Positions 6,605 to 15,146 of a stretch of 64,000 bases of DNA are shown here, piece by piece (position 1 is the first letter of the stretch; the number at the start of each line of letters is the position of its first letter). Source of the DNA: Faecalicatena fissicatena (GTDB lineage Bacteria; Bacillota; Clostridia; Lachnospirales; Lachnospiraceae); assembly GCA_001028025.1 (NCBI GenBank), contig LDAQ01000080.1, positions 27,957 to 91,956 of the forward strand. Direction: 5' to 3'. Below the pieces are notes generated by a model, which was given only the letters and a program-made list of their open reading frames with translations, searched no databases and was not told the origin of the DNA. The translations under genes were made by a program, and so were the position numbers.

Positions 6605-8083
6605 TCAAAACATTTTGTAAACCGGCTCCAATGCATAATAGCTGGCATCGAATATTTTTTTCATCTTGCCATAAACCGCCTGGTTATCCGCGTTTGGTGT
6701 ATACTCTTTCTGAAACTTCAGAAAGCGGGTGATCTCATCGAAGCCGCTGTAGACACCGGCGCCCACGCCTGCTGTGACGGCAGCGGCTATGGAAGTCGCT
6801 TCCTCTACATGGTCCGGGGTGCGAAGCTTTGCCGCAAATACATCGGAAAGTATCTGGCACACCACATCGCCTTTTGCACCGCCGCCCGTCAGAATCAGCG
6901 ACTCTGCCGGAAGGTATTTTCGGTAGGAAGCCAGGATCAGTTCAAGATTGTATGCCACGCCCTCGATCACCGCGCGGAGATAATCTTCCCTTGTATGATG
7001 CATTTTAATGCCGAGAAATGCCCCGCTCGTCTCTTCATTCCAGCGCGGACAGCGTTCTCCCAGCATGTAGGGAAGGAAAAGCAGTTCCTTGGCCCCTGCC
7101 GGGGACTTCTCGATCATGGCGTTCAGTTCGCTGTATGGTTTTCCCGGTTCCAGCAGCCCCCGTATGTAGGAGTAAGAGCTTCCGGCCGCCTGCATGGCTC
7201 CGCAGGGCATGTATTTTCCGGGAATGATATTGGCAAAGCAGAAGAAAATCTTGTCATCGTCCAGAAATTTTTCTTTTGTTGTTCCACCGATCCACGCGGA
7301 AGTTCCGAATGTTGCAAACAGCTCATCATCATGGATACATCCGGCTCCCACCGCGGCACAGGGACCGTCCCCACCGCCGCAGATAACAGGAGTTCCTTCG
7401 CACAAACCGGTTGCCGCTGCAGCTTCTTTCGTTACATTTCCAATAATATCGGTGGAATGGTGCAGCTCGGGGAGCAGACTGCGGTTAATGCCCGAGGCCT
7501 CCAGGATCTCGTCTGACCAGCAGAAATTTTCCAGATCCAGGGCGTTGGTGCCTGATGCATCCGAATAATCCGTGGCAAATTCACCCGTCAGCCGGAAAAG
7601 AATATAGTCCTTGGCCTGGAGAGATCTGCTTGCCTTCTGATAGACCTCCGGTTCATTGTCCTTCAGCCACATGATCTTCTCAAGGGTATAGCTGGGGTTC
7701 AGGCGATGGCCGGTCAGTTCATACATCCGGTCAAACCCAATCTCCCGGTTCAGGTGCTCCGTTTCTTTTACTGCACGCTGGTCCGCCCAGATAATAGACG
7801 GACGCAGGGGCTTTCCCTCCCCGTCCACCAGCAGGCAGCCCTGCATCTGTGCGGAAAAAGAGATCGCAATCACATCTGCCTTTTTGATCTCCTCCATAAC
7901 GTTTTTCGTTGCCCTGCAGACTGCGGACCACCAGTCTTCCGGGTTCTGTTCGGCACAGTTCTTTCCGAAAAAATGTACATCATAGGGAATGGTACAGCTT
8001 TTCACAAAACGCCCATCCGTATTGAACAGCGTCGCCTTGTTTCCTGATGTGCCCAGATCATGGGCAATGATATATTGAGCCAT
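6605..8083 (-). CDS. FGGY-family carbohydrate kinase (xylulokinase-like)
   Basis: The 492-residue cytoplasmic kinase has the FGGY N-terminal phosphate motif (HDLGTSGNKATLF), the substrate-side SAQMQG and WADQRA segments, LQAKDYILFRLTG and the C-terminal ATP-binding LTGGGAKG. It most resembles xylulokinases but could phosphorylate another ketose or polyol. The ATG at 8083 is preferred over one six codons upstream because GGGGAGG lies 6-7 bases before it. It is the last gene of a deoR-fsa-kinase operon, with the kinase reading frame starting about 20 bp after the fsa stop. No sugar transporter accompanies the operon, so uptake must rely on a gene elsewhere. Confidence 0.88.
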   Translation of the reverse strand: MAQYIIAHDLGTSGNKATLFNTDGRFVKSCTIPYDVHFFGKNCAEQNPEDWWSAVCRATKNVMEEIKKADVIAISFSAQMQGCLLVDGEGKPLRPSIIWADQRAVKETEHLNREIGFDRMYELTGHRLNPSYTLEKIMWLKDNEPEVYQKASRSLQAKDYILFRLTGEFATDYSDASGTNALDLENFCWSDEILEASGINRSLLPELHHSTDIIGNVTKEAAAATGLCEGTPVICGGGDGPCAAVGAGCIHDDELFATFGTSAWIGGTTKEKFLDDDKIFFCFANIIPGKYMPCGAMQAAGSSYSYIRGLLEPGKPYSELNAMIEKSPAGAKELLFLPYMLGERCPRWNEETSGAFLGIKMHHTREDYLRAVIEGVAYNLELILASYRKYLPAESLILTGGGAKGDVVCQILSDVFAAKLRTPDHVEEATSIAAAVTAGVGAGVYSGFDEITRFLKFQKEYTPNADNQAVYGKMKKIFDASYYALEPVYKMF

Positions 8084-8103
8084 AGAAACTCCTCCCCGCA
8101 TCC

Positions 8104-8775
8104 TTAGAATTCATAAATCCTCTTATCCCCGTATGTCGCTTCCCAATCAGCCGCAAAACCTGCAATTGCGGAATCAATCATCGGGTTCTCCACCATCTGT
8201 GTGTAGAGTTCCGGAGATACCGTAACTGCCTGGGCGCCTGCCATCAGGGAATCCATGATCTGTTGTGTATTTTTAAAGCTGGCTGCAACGATCTTTGTCC
8301 TAATGTTATTATGCTCAAACAGCCATGCCATATCGGCGATTGCCTTTTTACTGTCCACATTCATATTGTTCATACGGTTAAAGTAAGGCGCCACATAGTC
8401 CGCACCTACTGAGGCTGCAAGCATGGCCTGCTGCGGCATATAGATCGCGGTAGCAGTCACTTTATATCCTCTGGATTTCAGCACTTTTATCGTTTTGATT
8501 CCCTCTTCGTTCGTCGGGACCTTGATGTAGGTATCTTTTCCCAGCCGGTCAGTCAGGGTCTCTGCCTCTTTTAGCATCTCCTCGCAACTGCTTCCTGTCA
8601 CCTGTACGTGAAGCTGTTTATCCCCAATGATACTGCGGATTTCCAGAAGGAGCGGGAAAAATTCAGCCTTCTCCCTTGCCAGTATGGTTGGATTGGAAGT
8701 AACCCCTGTAATGTCATAAATGTCGTTGTACCTGCGGATGTCTTTCAGATTCGCTGTGTCCAGTATAATTTCCAT
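8104..8775 (-). CDS. fsa: Fructose-6-phosphate aldolase / small transaldolase family
   Basis: The protein has 223 residues, the length of the short transaldolase subfamily. It has the opening LDTAN, the TGVTSNPTI segment and the Schiff-base lysine Lys85 in YIKVPTN, at the same position as in E. coli FSA. The enzyme makes or breaks C-C bonds between a dihydroxyacetone unit and an aldose such as glyceraldehyde 3-phosphate. Sitting between a DeoR repressor and an FGGY kinase, it probably acts on the phosphorylated ketose made by that kinase. A strong AAAGGAGAAAT site precedes the ATG. Transaldolase and FSA activities cannot be separated by sequence alone. Confidence 0.88.
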   Translation of the reverse strand: MEIILDTANLKDIRRYNDIYDITGVTSNPTILAREKAEFFPLLLEIRSIIGDKQLHVQVTGSSCEEMLKEAETLTDRLGKDTYIKVPTNEEGIKTIKVLKSRGYKVTATAIYMPQQAMLAASVGADYVAPYFNRMNNMNVDSKKAIADMAWLFEHNNIRTKIVAASFKNTQQIMDSLMAGAQAVTVSPELYTQMVENPMIDSAIAGFAADWEATYGDKRIYEF

Positions 8776-8806
8776 GATTATTTCTCCTTTTTTATATGAT
8801 GATTCA

Positions 8807-9568
8807 TTAAATTGTTGCCTTTATAATATGAATGCCATGATCCACAAGATCATCCAGTGCGTCGTCCGGCAGGCCGGAATCTGTGATCAGATACTGCACT
8901 TCTTCCAGAGAACAAAGTGCGACGATTCCCTGTCTTGCAAACTTGGCTGATTCGGTAATAATGACGATCTCTTCTGCATTGTCCGCCATATTTTTTAATG
9001 TTTCCACCCGGAGATGGTTGTCTCCGGTAAATCCGTTTCCGGGCCGGTACCCGTCCGTGCCTGCAAAGAAACGCTTCACATGAAAGGCCTGAGCCGTTAA
9101 TTTTGTAATCGGGCCCACAACGGACTGAGAGTCAGCCTGATAGTCTCCCCCAAGCAGAACCAGATGTACATTTGGTCGTTTACCTATGTACTCTGCCATA
9201 AAGGTGGAATTTGTGATTATGGTCACATTCTCCTTTGTCCGGCTGATCTCATCTGCCAGGAGAATGCAGCAGGAGCCGGATTCAATCATAACCGTATCTC
9301 CATCCGTTACCAGTGATGCGGCTGCCTTCGCAAGCTGAATCTTTGTAGAATGGTTCACCGCAAGTCTGCGCTTCATATTACTTTCGTCATTCAGGATTGC
9401 ATGTCCCTGTTCTCTTTGCAGCAGCCCACGCTCCTCCAGCTCATTCAAATCCTTACGTACCGTCACAAGGGAAACCTGACACTGCTCTGCAAGTGCGGTG
9501 ACCTCACATCTCCCTTTTTCGCTTAATATTTCCAATATTTTAGACTGTCTTTCTTCGACTTTTCCCAT
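8807..9568 (-). CDS. DeoR-family transcriptional repressor
   Basis: This regulator of 253 residues has an N-terminal DeoR helix-turn-helix (ERQSKILEILSEKG, then VSLVTVRKDLNELEERGLLQREQGHA) and a C-terminal DeoRC sugar-phosphate-binding domain with the TNS, GG and TD/ESAKF segments. It leads the fsa-kinase operon and very likely controls it and itself in response to a phosphorylated sugar. The ATG at 9568 is chosen because GGAGA precedes it by 6 bases; an ATG four codons upstream would make that site coding. Promoter TTGACT-N17-TATAAT lies directly upstream (9623-9651). Confidence 0.9.
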   Translation of the reverse strand: MGKVEERQSKILEILSEKGRCEVTALAEQCQVSLVTVRKDLNELEERGLLQREQGHAILNDESNMKRRLAVNHSTKIQLAKAAASLVTDGDTVMIESGSCCILLADEISRTKENVTIITNSTFMAEYIGKRPNVHLVLLGGDYQADSQSVVGPITKLTAQAFHVKRFFAGTDGYRPGNGFTGDNHLRVETLKNMADNAEEIVIITESAKFARQGIVALCSLEEVQYLITDSGLPDDALDDLVDHGIHIIKATI

Positions 9569-9622
9569 AAGAGTCTCCATTTCTTTCGAACGAAATATAT
9601 TAATATTACGTTTGTAGATATA

Positions 9623-9651
9623 TTATATTACGCATTCCTGTTCTAGTCAAC
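9623..9651 (-). promoter_or_regulatory. Sigma-A promoter of the deoR operon
   Basis: On the minus strand TTGACT (9646-9651) and TATAAT (9623-9628) are separated by exactly 17 bases. The leader between the -10 and the start codon includes TTCGTTCGAAA at about 9585-9595, a plausible DeoR operator near the start; that operator assignment is a guess. Confidence 0.75.
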
Positions 9652-9685
9652 CAAATTCCATCAATTCTATATACATAAAATATAT

Positions 9686-9714
9686 TTGACATATTTAGAA
9701 TTATATAGTACTCT
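9686..9714 (+). promoter_or_regulatory. Probable sigma-A promoter of the ABC exporter gene
   Basis: TTGACA (9686-9691) and TACTCT (9709-9714) are separated by 17 bases in an AT-rich region. The AAAGGAG ribosome site and ATG of the exporter follow 50-60 bp downstream. The -35 is perfect and the -10 is weak. Confidence 0.6.
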
Positions 9715-9776
9715 GTTATTAAGAAATATATTTCAGCATCGTCAAAAATTACATAATACAAAAAAGGAGTCTGTTT

Positions 9777-11462
9777 ATGCGCTTATTTAAGAAAAAGGAC
9801 CGCGCCCTGCTGGCAGGGGCTGTCGTTATCGGGGGAATCAATGCTGCCCTTGCGGCTTTCATATCCATACTGCTGCAAAAAATTATTGATACAGCCACCC
9901 AGAAAGATCTGGACGGCTTTTCCCAATTGTTTATCATCGTGCTGATCTATCTGGCTGCACTGGGAATTATGGGATTTCTGGAGGCATACATAGGAAAACT
10001 GCTGCTTCGCAATGTATCCCGGCATCTGCGGGATGACATCTTCCAGGGAGTCATCACAAAGGAGCCTGTTGATTATACTTCCCGCAACACAGCGGACTAT
10101 CTCTCCGCACTGGTCAACGACGTGAAGCTGGTGGAAGAAAATTATCTGATTCCACTCATGCTCTGCTCCCAAATGGTTGTCCTGTTCCTGACAACGCTTG
10201 GAATACTGTTTTATTTAAGCCCGGCCATCACAGGTATCCTGCTGCTTTTCCTGATCCTCATGTTCCTGATCCCCGCGCTGCTCGGAAAAAAGATGCAGAA
10301 AAAGCAGGATGCATATTCCGAAAAGCTGGCTGAATTCACCGCCAGGGCCAAAGATTACCTGAACGGCTATGAGGTCATCCGCGGTTACAGCATGCATTCA
10401 TTTATTTTTAGGAAATACCGTACCATCAACAAAGAAACAGCAAAAAAGAAATTTTCCGCGGACACTCTGCTGGCCGTCAATGAATGTATATCAGATATAC
10501 TCTCTTCCCTGAGTGTGATTGTTATCGTATTCGTGGCGGCATATTTGCTGCTGAGAGGACAGATCACCATGGGCACACTGCTGGCCCTCATTCAGCTGAG
10601 CAGCATGTTTGTTACTCCTGTGGTTATGCTGATGCAGAATATTCCAAAGGTCACCAGCATGAAGCCGGTCCTGGAGCACCTTGCCGAATTGACAGAAACA
10701 GGCAGACAGCTGCCTTTTGCTGCCATCGAAACCCCTCACGAAACCGGTCAGGAAGCACTTCAAAACATAGAGCATGCAGCTGCCCAGGGCCCTGCCGCTT
10801 TCCAGGATGCCCTGGTCTGCCATAATGTCTCATTCTCTTATCAGGATGGCCCGGAAGTATTAACAGATTTGAGCCTCTGCATCGAGGCCGGAAAAAAATA
10901 TGCACTTCTGGGTGAAAGCGGCTGTGGTAAATCAACGTTGATAAAGCTTCTTACCGGATATTCCAAAGATTTTCAGGGGGACATCTGCTATGACGGACGG
11001 TCTGTGACAGATTTTTCCCAGGCCGAACTGAACCGTCTTGTATCTGTGATTCATCAGAATGTCTTCCTGTTTGATGCAGATATCTACACCAATATCTGTC
11101 TGGGAGAAAGTTTTCCACAGGAAGAGCTGGATGCTGCACTGGATAACAGCGGAGTCAGCCAATTTCTGCCCGGACTGAGCGGGGGCCTCTACTCACCGGC
11201 AGGGGAAAACGGAAATCTCCTGTCCGGCGGACAGAGACAGCGCGTTGCCGTAGCCCGCGCACTCATCCGCCGTACCCCGATCCTCATTATAGATGAAGGA
11301 ACTTCTGCAGTTGACAGACAGACCGCATATGAGATCGAGAGCCGGCTGCTGCTGCAAAAGGAGCTCACGGTTATTACTATCACACATCATATGAACCAGG
11401 AGCTGGAGAGCAGCTATGATGCCATATTCCGGCTCGGGCATACAGGCTGCGGGGTGATCTAG
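9777..11462 (+). CDS. ABC exporter, fused membrane and ATPase domains
   Basis: The 561-residue protein has about six membrane helices in residues 10-300 (ABC type-1 exporter fold) and a C-terminal ATPase. The ATPase carries Walker A GESGCGKST, Q-loop HQN, signature LSGGQ, Walker B ILIIDEGTS and switch ITHH, so it should be active. As a half-transporter it must work as a homodimer or with a partner coded elsewhere. The usual Clostridia roles are export of peptides, lipids or drugs; nothing nearby narrows this. It is a single-gene unit with its own promoter, divergent from deoR. Its TAG stop is embedded in a 12-bp inverted repeat (11459-11518). Confidence 0.9.
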   Translation: MRLFKKKDRALLAGAVVIGGINAALAAFISILLQKIIDTATQKDLDGFSQLFIIVLIYLAALGIMGFLEAYIGKLLLRNVSRHLRDDIFQGVITKEPVDYTSRNTADYLSALVNDVKLVEENYLIPLMLCSQMVVLFLTTLGILFYLSPAITGILLLFLILMFLIPALLGKKMQKKQDAYSEKLAEFTARAKDYLNGYEVIRGYSMHSFIFRKYRTINKETAKKKFSADTLLAVNECISDILSSLSVIVIVFVAAYLLLRGQITMGTLLALIQLSSMFVTPVVMLMQNIPKVTSMKPVLEHLAELTETGRQLPFAAIETPHETGQEALQNIEHAAAQGPAAFQDALVCHNVSFSYQDGPEVLTDLSLCIEAGKKYALLGESGCGKSTLIKLLTGYSKDFQGDICYDGRSVTDFSQAELNRLVSVIHQNVFLFDADIYTNICLGESFPQEELDAALDNSGVSQFLPGLSGGLYSPAGENGNLLSGGQRQRVAVARALIRRTPILIIDEGTSAVDRQTAYEIESRLLLQKELTVITITHHMNQELESSYDAIFRLGHTGCGVI

Positions 11463-11518
11463 TACATCGTAAATTTAGGTCTGCTTAAGTGGCAGTTACT
11501 TATTAGACGATGTACTAG
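11459..11518. repeat. 12-bp inverted repeat that includes the ABC exporter stop codon
   Basis: ctagtacatcgt (11459-11470) is exactly repeated in inverse at 11507-11518. The inner 36 bases hold a weaker 5-bp stem. The TAG of the first copy is the stop codon of the ABC exporter. The same string TAGTACATCG forms the stop and 3' flank of the sugar permease gene on the minus strand (about 23239-23248). No T-run follows. Confidence 0.65.
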
Positions 11519-11605
11519 GAAGGCGACATTTAACCATTATACTTCCCTCGTTTTTGCCGGGCAGTTTGATGCTTTCTTCAAATAGAATACGCGCCAGTCG
11601 TGCAC

Positions 11606-11646
11606 AAAAAAGGAGCTGCGCACTAATTATTTTGGTGCTGCAGCCC
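11606..11646 (-). terminator. Rho-independent terminator of the glycan operon
   Basis: Read on the minus strand, ggctgcagcac pairs with gtgcgcagct across an 11-base loop with one bulge, and a run of six T follows (11606-11611). It lies about 45 bp downstream of the SGNH esterase stop codon, the last gene of the operon. Confidence 0.8.
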
Positions 11647-11689
11647 TTAATTACAAGTTTCCCTGCCAGATATTTACTTCGTATGTTAG

Positions 11690-14600
11690 TTATTTACGTT
11701 TCTGTTTTACAGTAGAGATTCCAAATAAAGCAATTGCTCCTGCACTTAATGCCATTATCATTACAATTAGAAATGGAGCCGTGGCATCGCCAGTCTTCGG
11801 AGTATTTGAAGTAATATTCTGTTTCTGGTTATCTCCATTTGCCGGATTTTTCTTAAGGACTAACTTATCTTTTGCATCCCTGAGCGCCTTTACCGCTGTA
11901 TCTACTTTATCCTGACCATTATCACCCAGATTTTCATTTGCCATTACGATCTTAGCATTTTTCAAGGCATCCTTAAATAGTGCCACGCTTCCATCCGTAT
12001 ACAAGTTAATCTTTATCTTATCCGCCTGCCTGATTAGGTCTTCCAATATTGACTTGTCAACTTTGTCAGTCACAGGTTCCTTAACATCCAGATTATCGAT
12101 AGCCTCCTCCAATTCTTTTTTTGCTTTGTCGACCTGCTCCTGATCTGCATCTTCAAGATCCAGGACATTTTTCGCATTTTTCAGGGCATTCTGGAATTTT
12201 TCCCAGCTGCTGCTTGTGAAATTATTGTTTTCTTTATTTTTATTGGAAGAATAAAGCTCACTAAGCTCTTTCACATTGACCAGACTCTGCTTTGCACTGG
12301 ACAGAACTTCTATTATTTCGTCAACTTGTCTCTGATCTGCATATTTATCATCAAGTACGTCCTCTGCCGATGCTAAAGCCGCATTCAACCTTTTCCAGCT
12401 TTCTATAGTATAAAAATTTTCGCTAAGCCCTTTCACTTCATCAACCAGTTGCTCCAATATGCTGAAATCCACTTTTTCAACGGTCAGCCCCCCGATAGCC
12501 TCCTCCAATTCTTTTTTTGCGGTGTCAACCTGTGTCTGAGCCGCATCCTCAAGTCCAAGGACATTTTTCGCATTTAACAGGGCACTCTGGAATTTTTCCC
12601 AGCTACTGCTTGTGAAATTATTGTTTTCTTTATTTTTATTGGAAGAATAAAGCTCACTAAGCTCTTTCACATTGACCAGATTCTGCTTTGCACTGGACAG
12701 AACCTCTATTATTTCGTCAACCTGTCCCTGATCTGCATATTTATCATCGAGTACGCCCTCTGCCGATGCTAAAGCCACATTTAAATTTTTCCAACTTCCA
12801 ATCGTATAAAAGTTTTTTGTTAACCCTTTCACTTCATTAACCAGCTGCTCTAATATGCTGAAATCAACATATTCCGCAGTCACATCATAAAATGCCAGAA
12901 TTGGTTCGTCCCGCTGGTTTAATACTTTAGGATTTGGTTGAATAGAAGCCAGGCCATCCACCTTAACGGTTCCTGAAAGAGTACGCCTTGATTGTAATTT
13001 GATATGATTTCCATCAATTTCTGCTTTAAGAATCTCTACTTCACCGTTCTCATCCCGAATTATAAAGTCTGTAATATCTCCACTGGATTTAAGTCCGTCT
13101 TCCGCATAGTCAAATGTTAAATACACGGTATTGCCCTCGGCAACTGCATGACTGAGATTCGGCTGCTGCCAGTTAATCTTTTCTCCATAAGCCAAAGACA
13201 GGGCCGCCTTTGCCATACGTTTAGCAAGGATTACATTACTGTTGGCGCTGTTATGTATTCCATCGCTCAGTCTTAATCCCGAAGTTGATATGACTGCTGT
13301 GTTCGGTACATATTTCTCACTTCCAGGGTCTCCTAACTGACGCTGAATTTCCTTCATCTGATACCACAGAGAGGCTGACGGATGCCGGGAATCCCTATCT
13401 GCATGGCTGTTTAGCTGCGCAGTCACCACCGTCATATGAGGACTGTTCAAGTCTTCTCTTAAATCTGTCACCATTTGAGTATAGCGTTGAACATAAGCAT
13501 CAACGTTTTTCTGCGGTATTGAGCCATCATCCATATTTAAAGTTTCCGATTCCCCCTGATGCCAGAACATTCCTTTCACATTACGATTGTCCGCATCCAC
13601 GCAATCAAGAATCCTGTTATAGTACATTTTCCCTCTTTCCCAATTCGATATACTGCTTCCGCCTACAGCAACCTGCAGGATTCCAATCGGAATATTTTCC
13701 ATTCTGCTGATTTCTTTAGCAAATGTGAGTCCAGGCGCATGATTATAAGAAGTTTGAACTTCTCCAATTGGTTGAGAAGCGAGTCCCCATGAACCCCTCT
13801 GCCAACTATAGAGATGCACCCCCGTCATCGGAGGGTCGTCTTCGGAGCTTTGCACTTCTTCACCGGATATATATTGACCGTATCCCGCTGCATTACTTTG
13901 TCCGGCAACTATCCATAAGTCTCCAACGCCCACTTGTTCCAATGTTGTTTTGAATAACTGCGTATTCCCATCGTTTCCTGTTACCTGAATTTTATAAAGC
14001 CCCGCAGGAACTCCATTTAATTCCGCCTCAAAACCACCTTCCGTAACAGTGGTCTGTACTGCTTCGAAATTTTCAACAGCTTTCCCATCAGAGTCTAAGA
14101 GCGACACTTCAATATTGATGCCCTCGTCTCCTAAAAGCACACCTCTGACAGGAATTGTTGCTGTATTATTGTTGTTACGCTGGAATATTTGATATGCATT
14201 TGGTGCCTGAATCTCGACTGTAGCACTAGTCGCAGCTAAATCTTGGATTTCGCCTTCTGACAATGCTCTGTTATAGACTTTCAGTTCATCAATAGAGCCT
14301 TTAAACATATGATCCGTAAAGGGGTCTGTAGCATCTGTGTTCCAGCCAGCTCCTACTAGTAAAGGAACATCCCATTGATCCGCAGGAAAAGCAGAAACCG
14401 GCACGGCCTTTATCATGTTCCCATTAACATAGAGCGTCTGAATAGTCCCGTCGTTAGTAACCGCCACATGCTGCCAGCTTCCCAACGCAACCGCGCCTGC
14501 CTCTGACGCCATCCAATCGCTGCAATTTGCTTCTAATTGCCCGTTATTCCTCACATACAATCCTAAATCTTTTTCCCCCAGTACCGGTGTACGGGAACGA

Positions 14601-14977
14601 CAGATAATCCGACTCAATCCATTTGGATTGGAATCCACTTTTACCCATGCGGCAATCGTGGCCATTCCGGTAGTAATCTGATAGTTCGTTCCCAGGTTCA
14701 CATAATTAGTACTGCCATCAAACCCCAATGCTTTTCCGTTCCCATTCCGATCTTCCGTAAGAGTCGGGGACTGTCCCAATACCGTGTACTCCATCCCGTC
14801 AACTTTGTTTATGATCTTAGTTTCTGTTAAGTTTTCCATATCCATATCTAAGAGCAGACCGGAATCATTCCCCCCCGATTCCGGTCTGCTGTCTTCAGCT
14901 GCCGCAGAAATGCTCAAAGAAAACAGCATTCCTAATGACATTAGAGAAACTATTGCCTGTTTTAAAACTTTTTTCAT
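11690..14977 (-). CDS. Cell-wall-anchored SGNH carbohydrate esterase (sialate O-acetylesterase-like) with LamG and FIVAR repeats
   Basis: The secreted protein has 1095 residues: signal peptide (1-27), LamG/concanavalin-like sugar-binding domain (about 40-250), a short beta domain, then an SGNH esterase (about 350-600) with GQSNA (Ser361), WHQGES (472-477) and D572-G-I-H575. All catalytic blocks of the sialate O-acetylesterase family are present. A C-terminal stalk contains two near-identical 132-residue units and a further FIVAR-like unit, then TPKTGD, a hydrophobic helix and a KQKRK tail for sortase anchoring. It probably removes acetyl groups from host glycans such as O-acetyl-sialic acids, but xylan or other esters cannot be excluded. 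The ATG at 14977 has AAAGGA upstream and begins the signal peptide; a longer frame upstream lacks these. Last gene of the glycan operon. Confidence 0.87.
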   Translation of the reverse strand: MKKVLKQAIVSLMSLGMLFSLSISAAAEDSRPESGGNDSGLLLDMDMENLTETKIINKVDGMEYTVLGQSPTLTEDRNGNGKALGFDGSTNYVNLGTNYQITTGMATIAAWVKVDSNPNGLSRIICRSRTPVLGEKDLGLYVRNNGQLEANCSDWMASEAGAVALGSWQHVAVTNDGTIQTLYVNGNMIKAVPVSAFPADQWDVPLLVGAGWNTDATDPFTDHMFKGSIDELKVYNRALSEGEIQDLAATSATVEIQAPNAYQIFQRNNNNTATIPVRGVLLGDEGINIEVSLLDSDGKAVENFEAVQTTVTEGGFEAELNGVPAGLYKIQVTGNDGNTQLFKTTLEQVGVGDLWIVAGQSNAAGYGQYISGEEVQSSEDDPPMTGVHLYSWQRGSWGLASQPIGEVQTSYNHAPGLTFAKEISRMENIPIGILQVAVGGSSISNWERGKMYYNRILDCVDADNRNVKGMFWHQGESETLNMDDGSIPQKNVDAYVQRYTQMVTDLREDLNSPHMTVVTAQLNSHADRDSRHPSASLWYQMKEIQRQLGDPGSEKYVPNTAVISTSGLRLSDGIHNSANSNVILAKRMAKAALSLAYGEKINWQQPNLSHAVAEGNTVYLTFDYAEDGLKSSGDITDFIIRDENGEVEILKAEIDGNHIKLQSRRTLSGTVKVDGLASIQPNPKVLNQRDEPILAFYDVTAEYVDFSILEQLVNEVKGLTKNFYTIGSWKNLNVALASAEGVLDDKYADQGQVDEIIEVLSSAKQNLVNVKELSELYSSNKNKENNNFTSSSWEKFQSALLNAKNVLGLEDAAQTQVDTAKKELEEAIGGLTVEKVDFSILEQLVDEVKGLSENFYTIESWKRLNAALASAEDVLDDKYADQRQVDEIIEVLSSAKQSLVNVKELSELYSSNKNKENNNFTSSSWEKFQNALKNAKNVLDLEDADQEQVDKAKKELEEAIDNLDVKEPVTDKVDKSILEDLIRQADKIKINLYTDGSVALFKDALKNAKIVMANENLGDNGQDKVDTAVKALRDAKDKLVLKKNPANGDNQKQNITSNTPKTGDATAPFLIVMIMALSAGAIALFGISTVKQKRK
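12077..12868. repeat. 396-bp tandem duplication coding two FIVAR-type stalk units
   Basis: Units 12473-12868 and 12077-12472 are in register with a period of exactly 396 bp (132 codons). Anchors such as tattggaaga occur at 12241 and 12637. Stretches of about 100 bp are almost identical at DNA level, which points to recent duplication or gene conversion within the stalk region. Confidence 0.85.
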
Positions 14978-15146
14978 AACTCTTATCATTCCTTTCGTTT
15001 TGAGTATGACAGGTAGCGTTCTAAATCTTATCTTTTTTGTAAATCTATAGAAGAAGGTATGATTCACATGAGTCACACCTTCGCCTATTTTAAGCTGTCT
15101 ATTTACCCACTGCCCTTTACTTTTACAGTTCTCCTTTTTTCTGCGG

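Noticed and set aside
6527..7516. 329-codon plus-strand open frame opposite the FGGY kinase
   Set aside because: It is antisense to a gene with all kinase motifs, starts inside palindromic arm D, and its translation has no recognisable domain.
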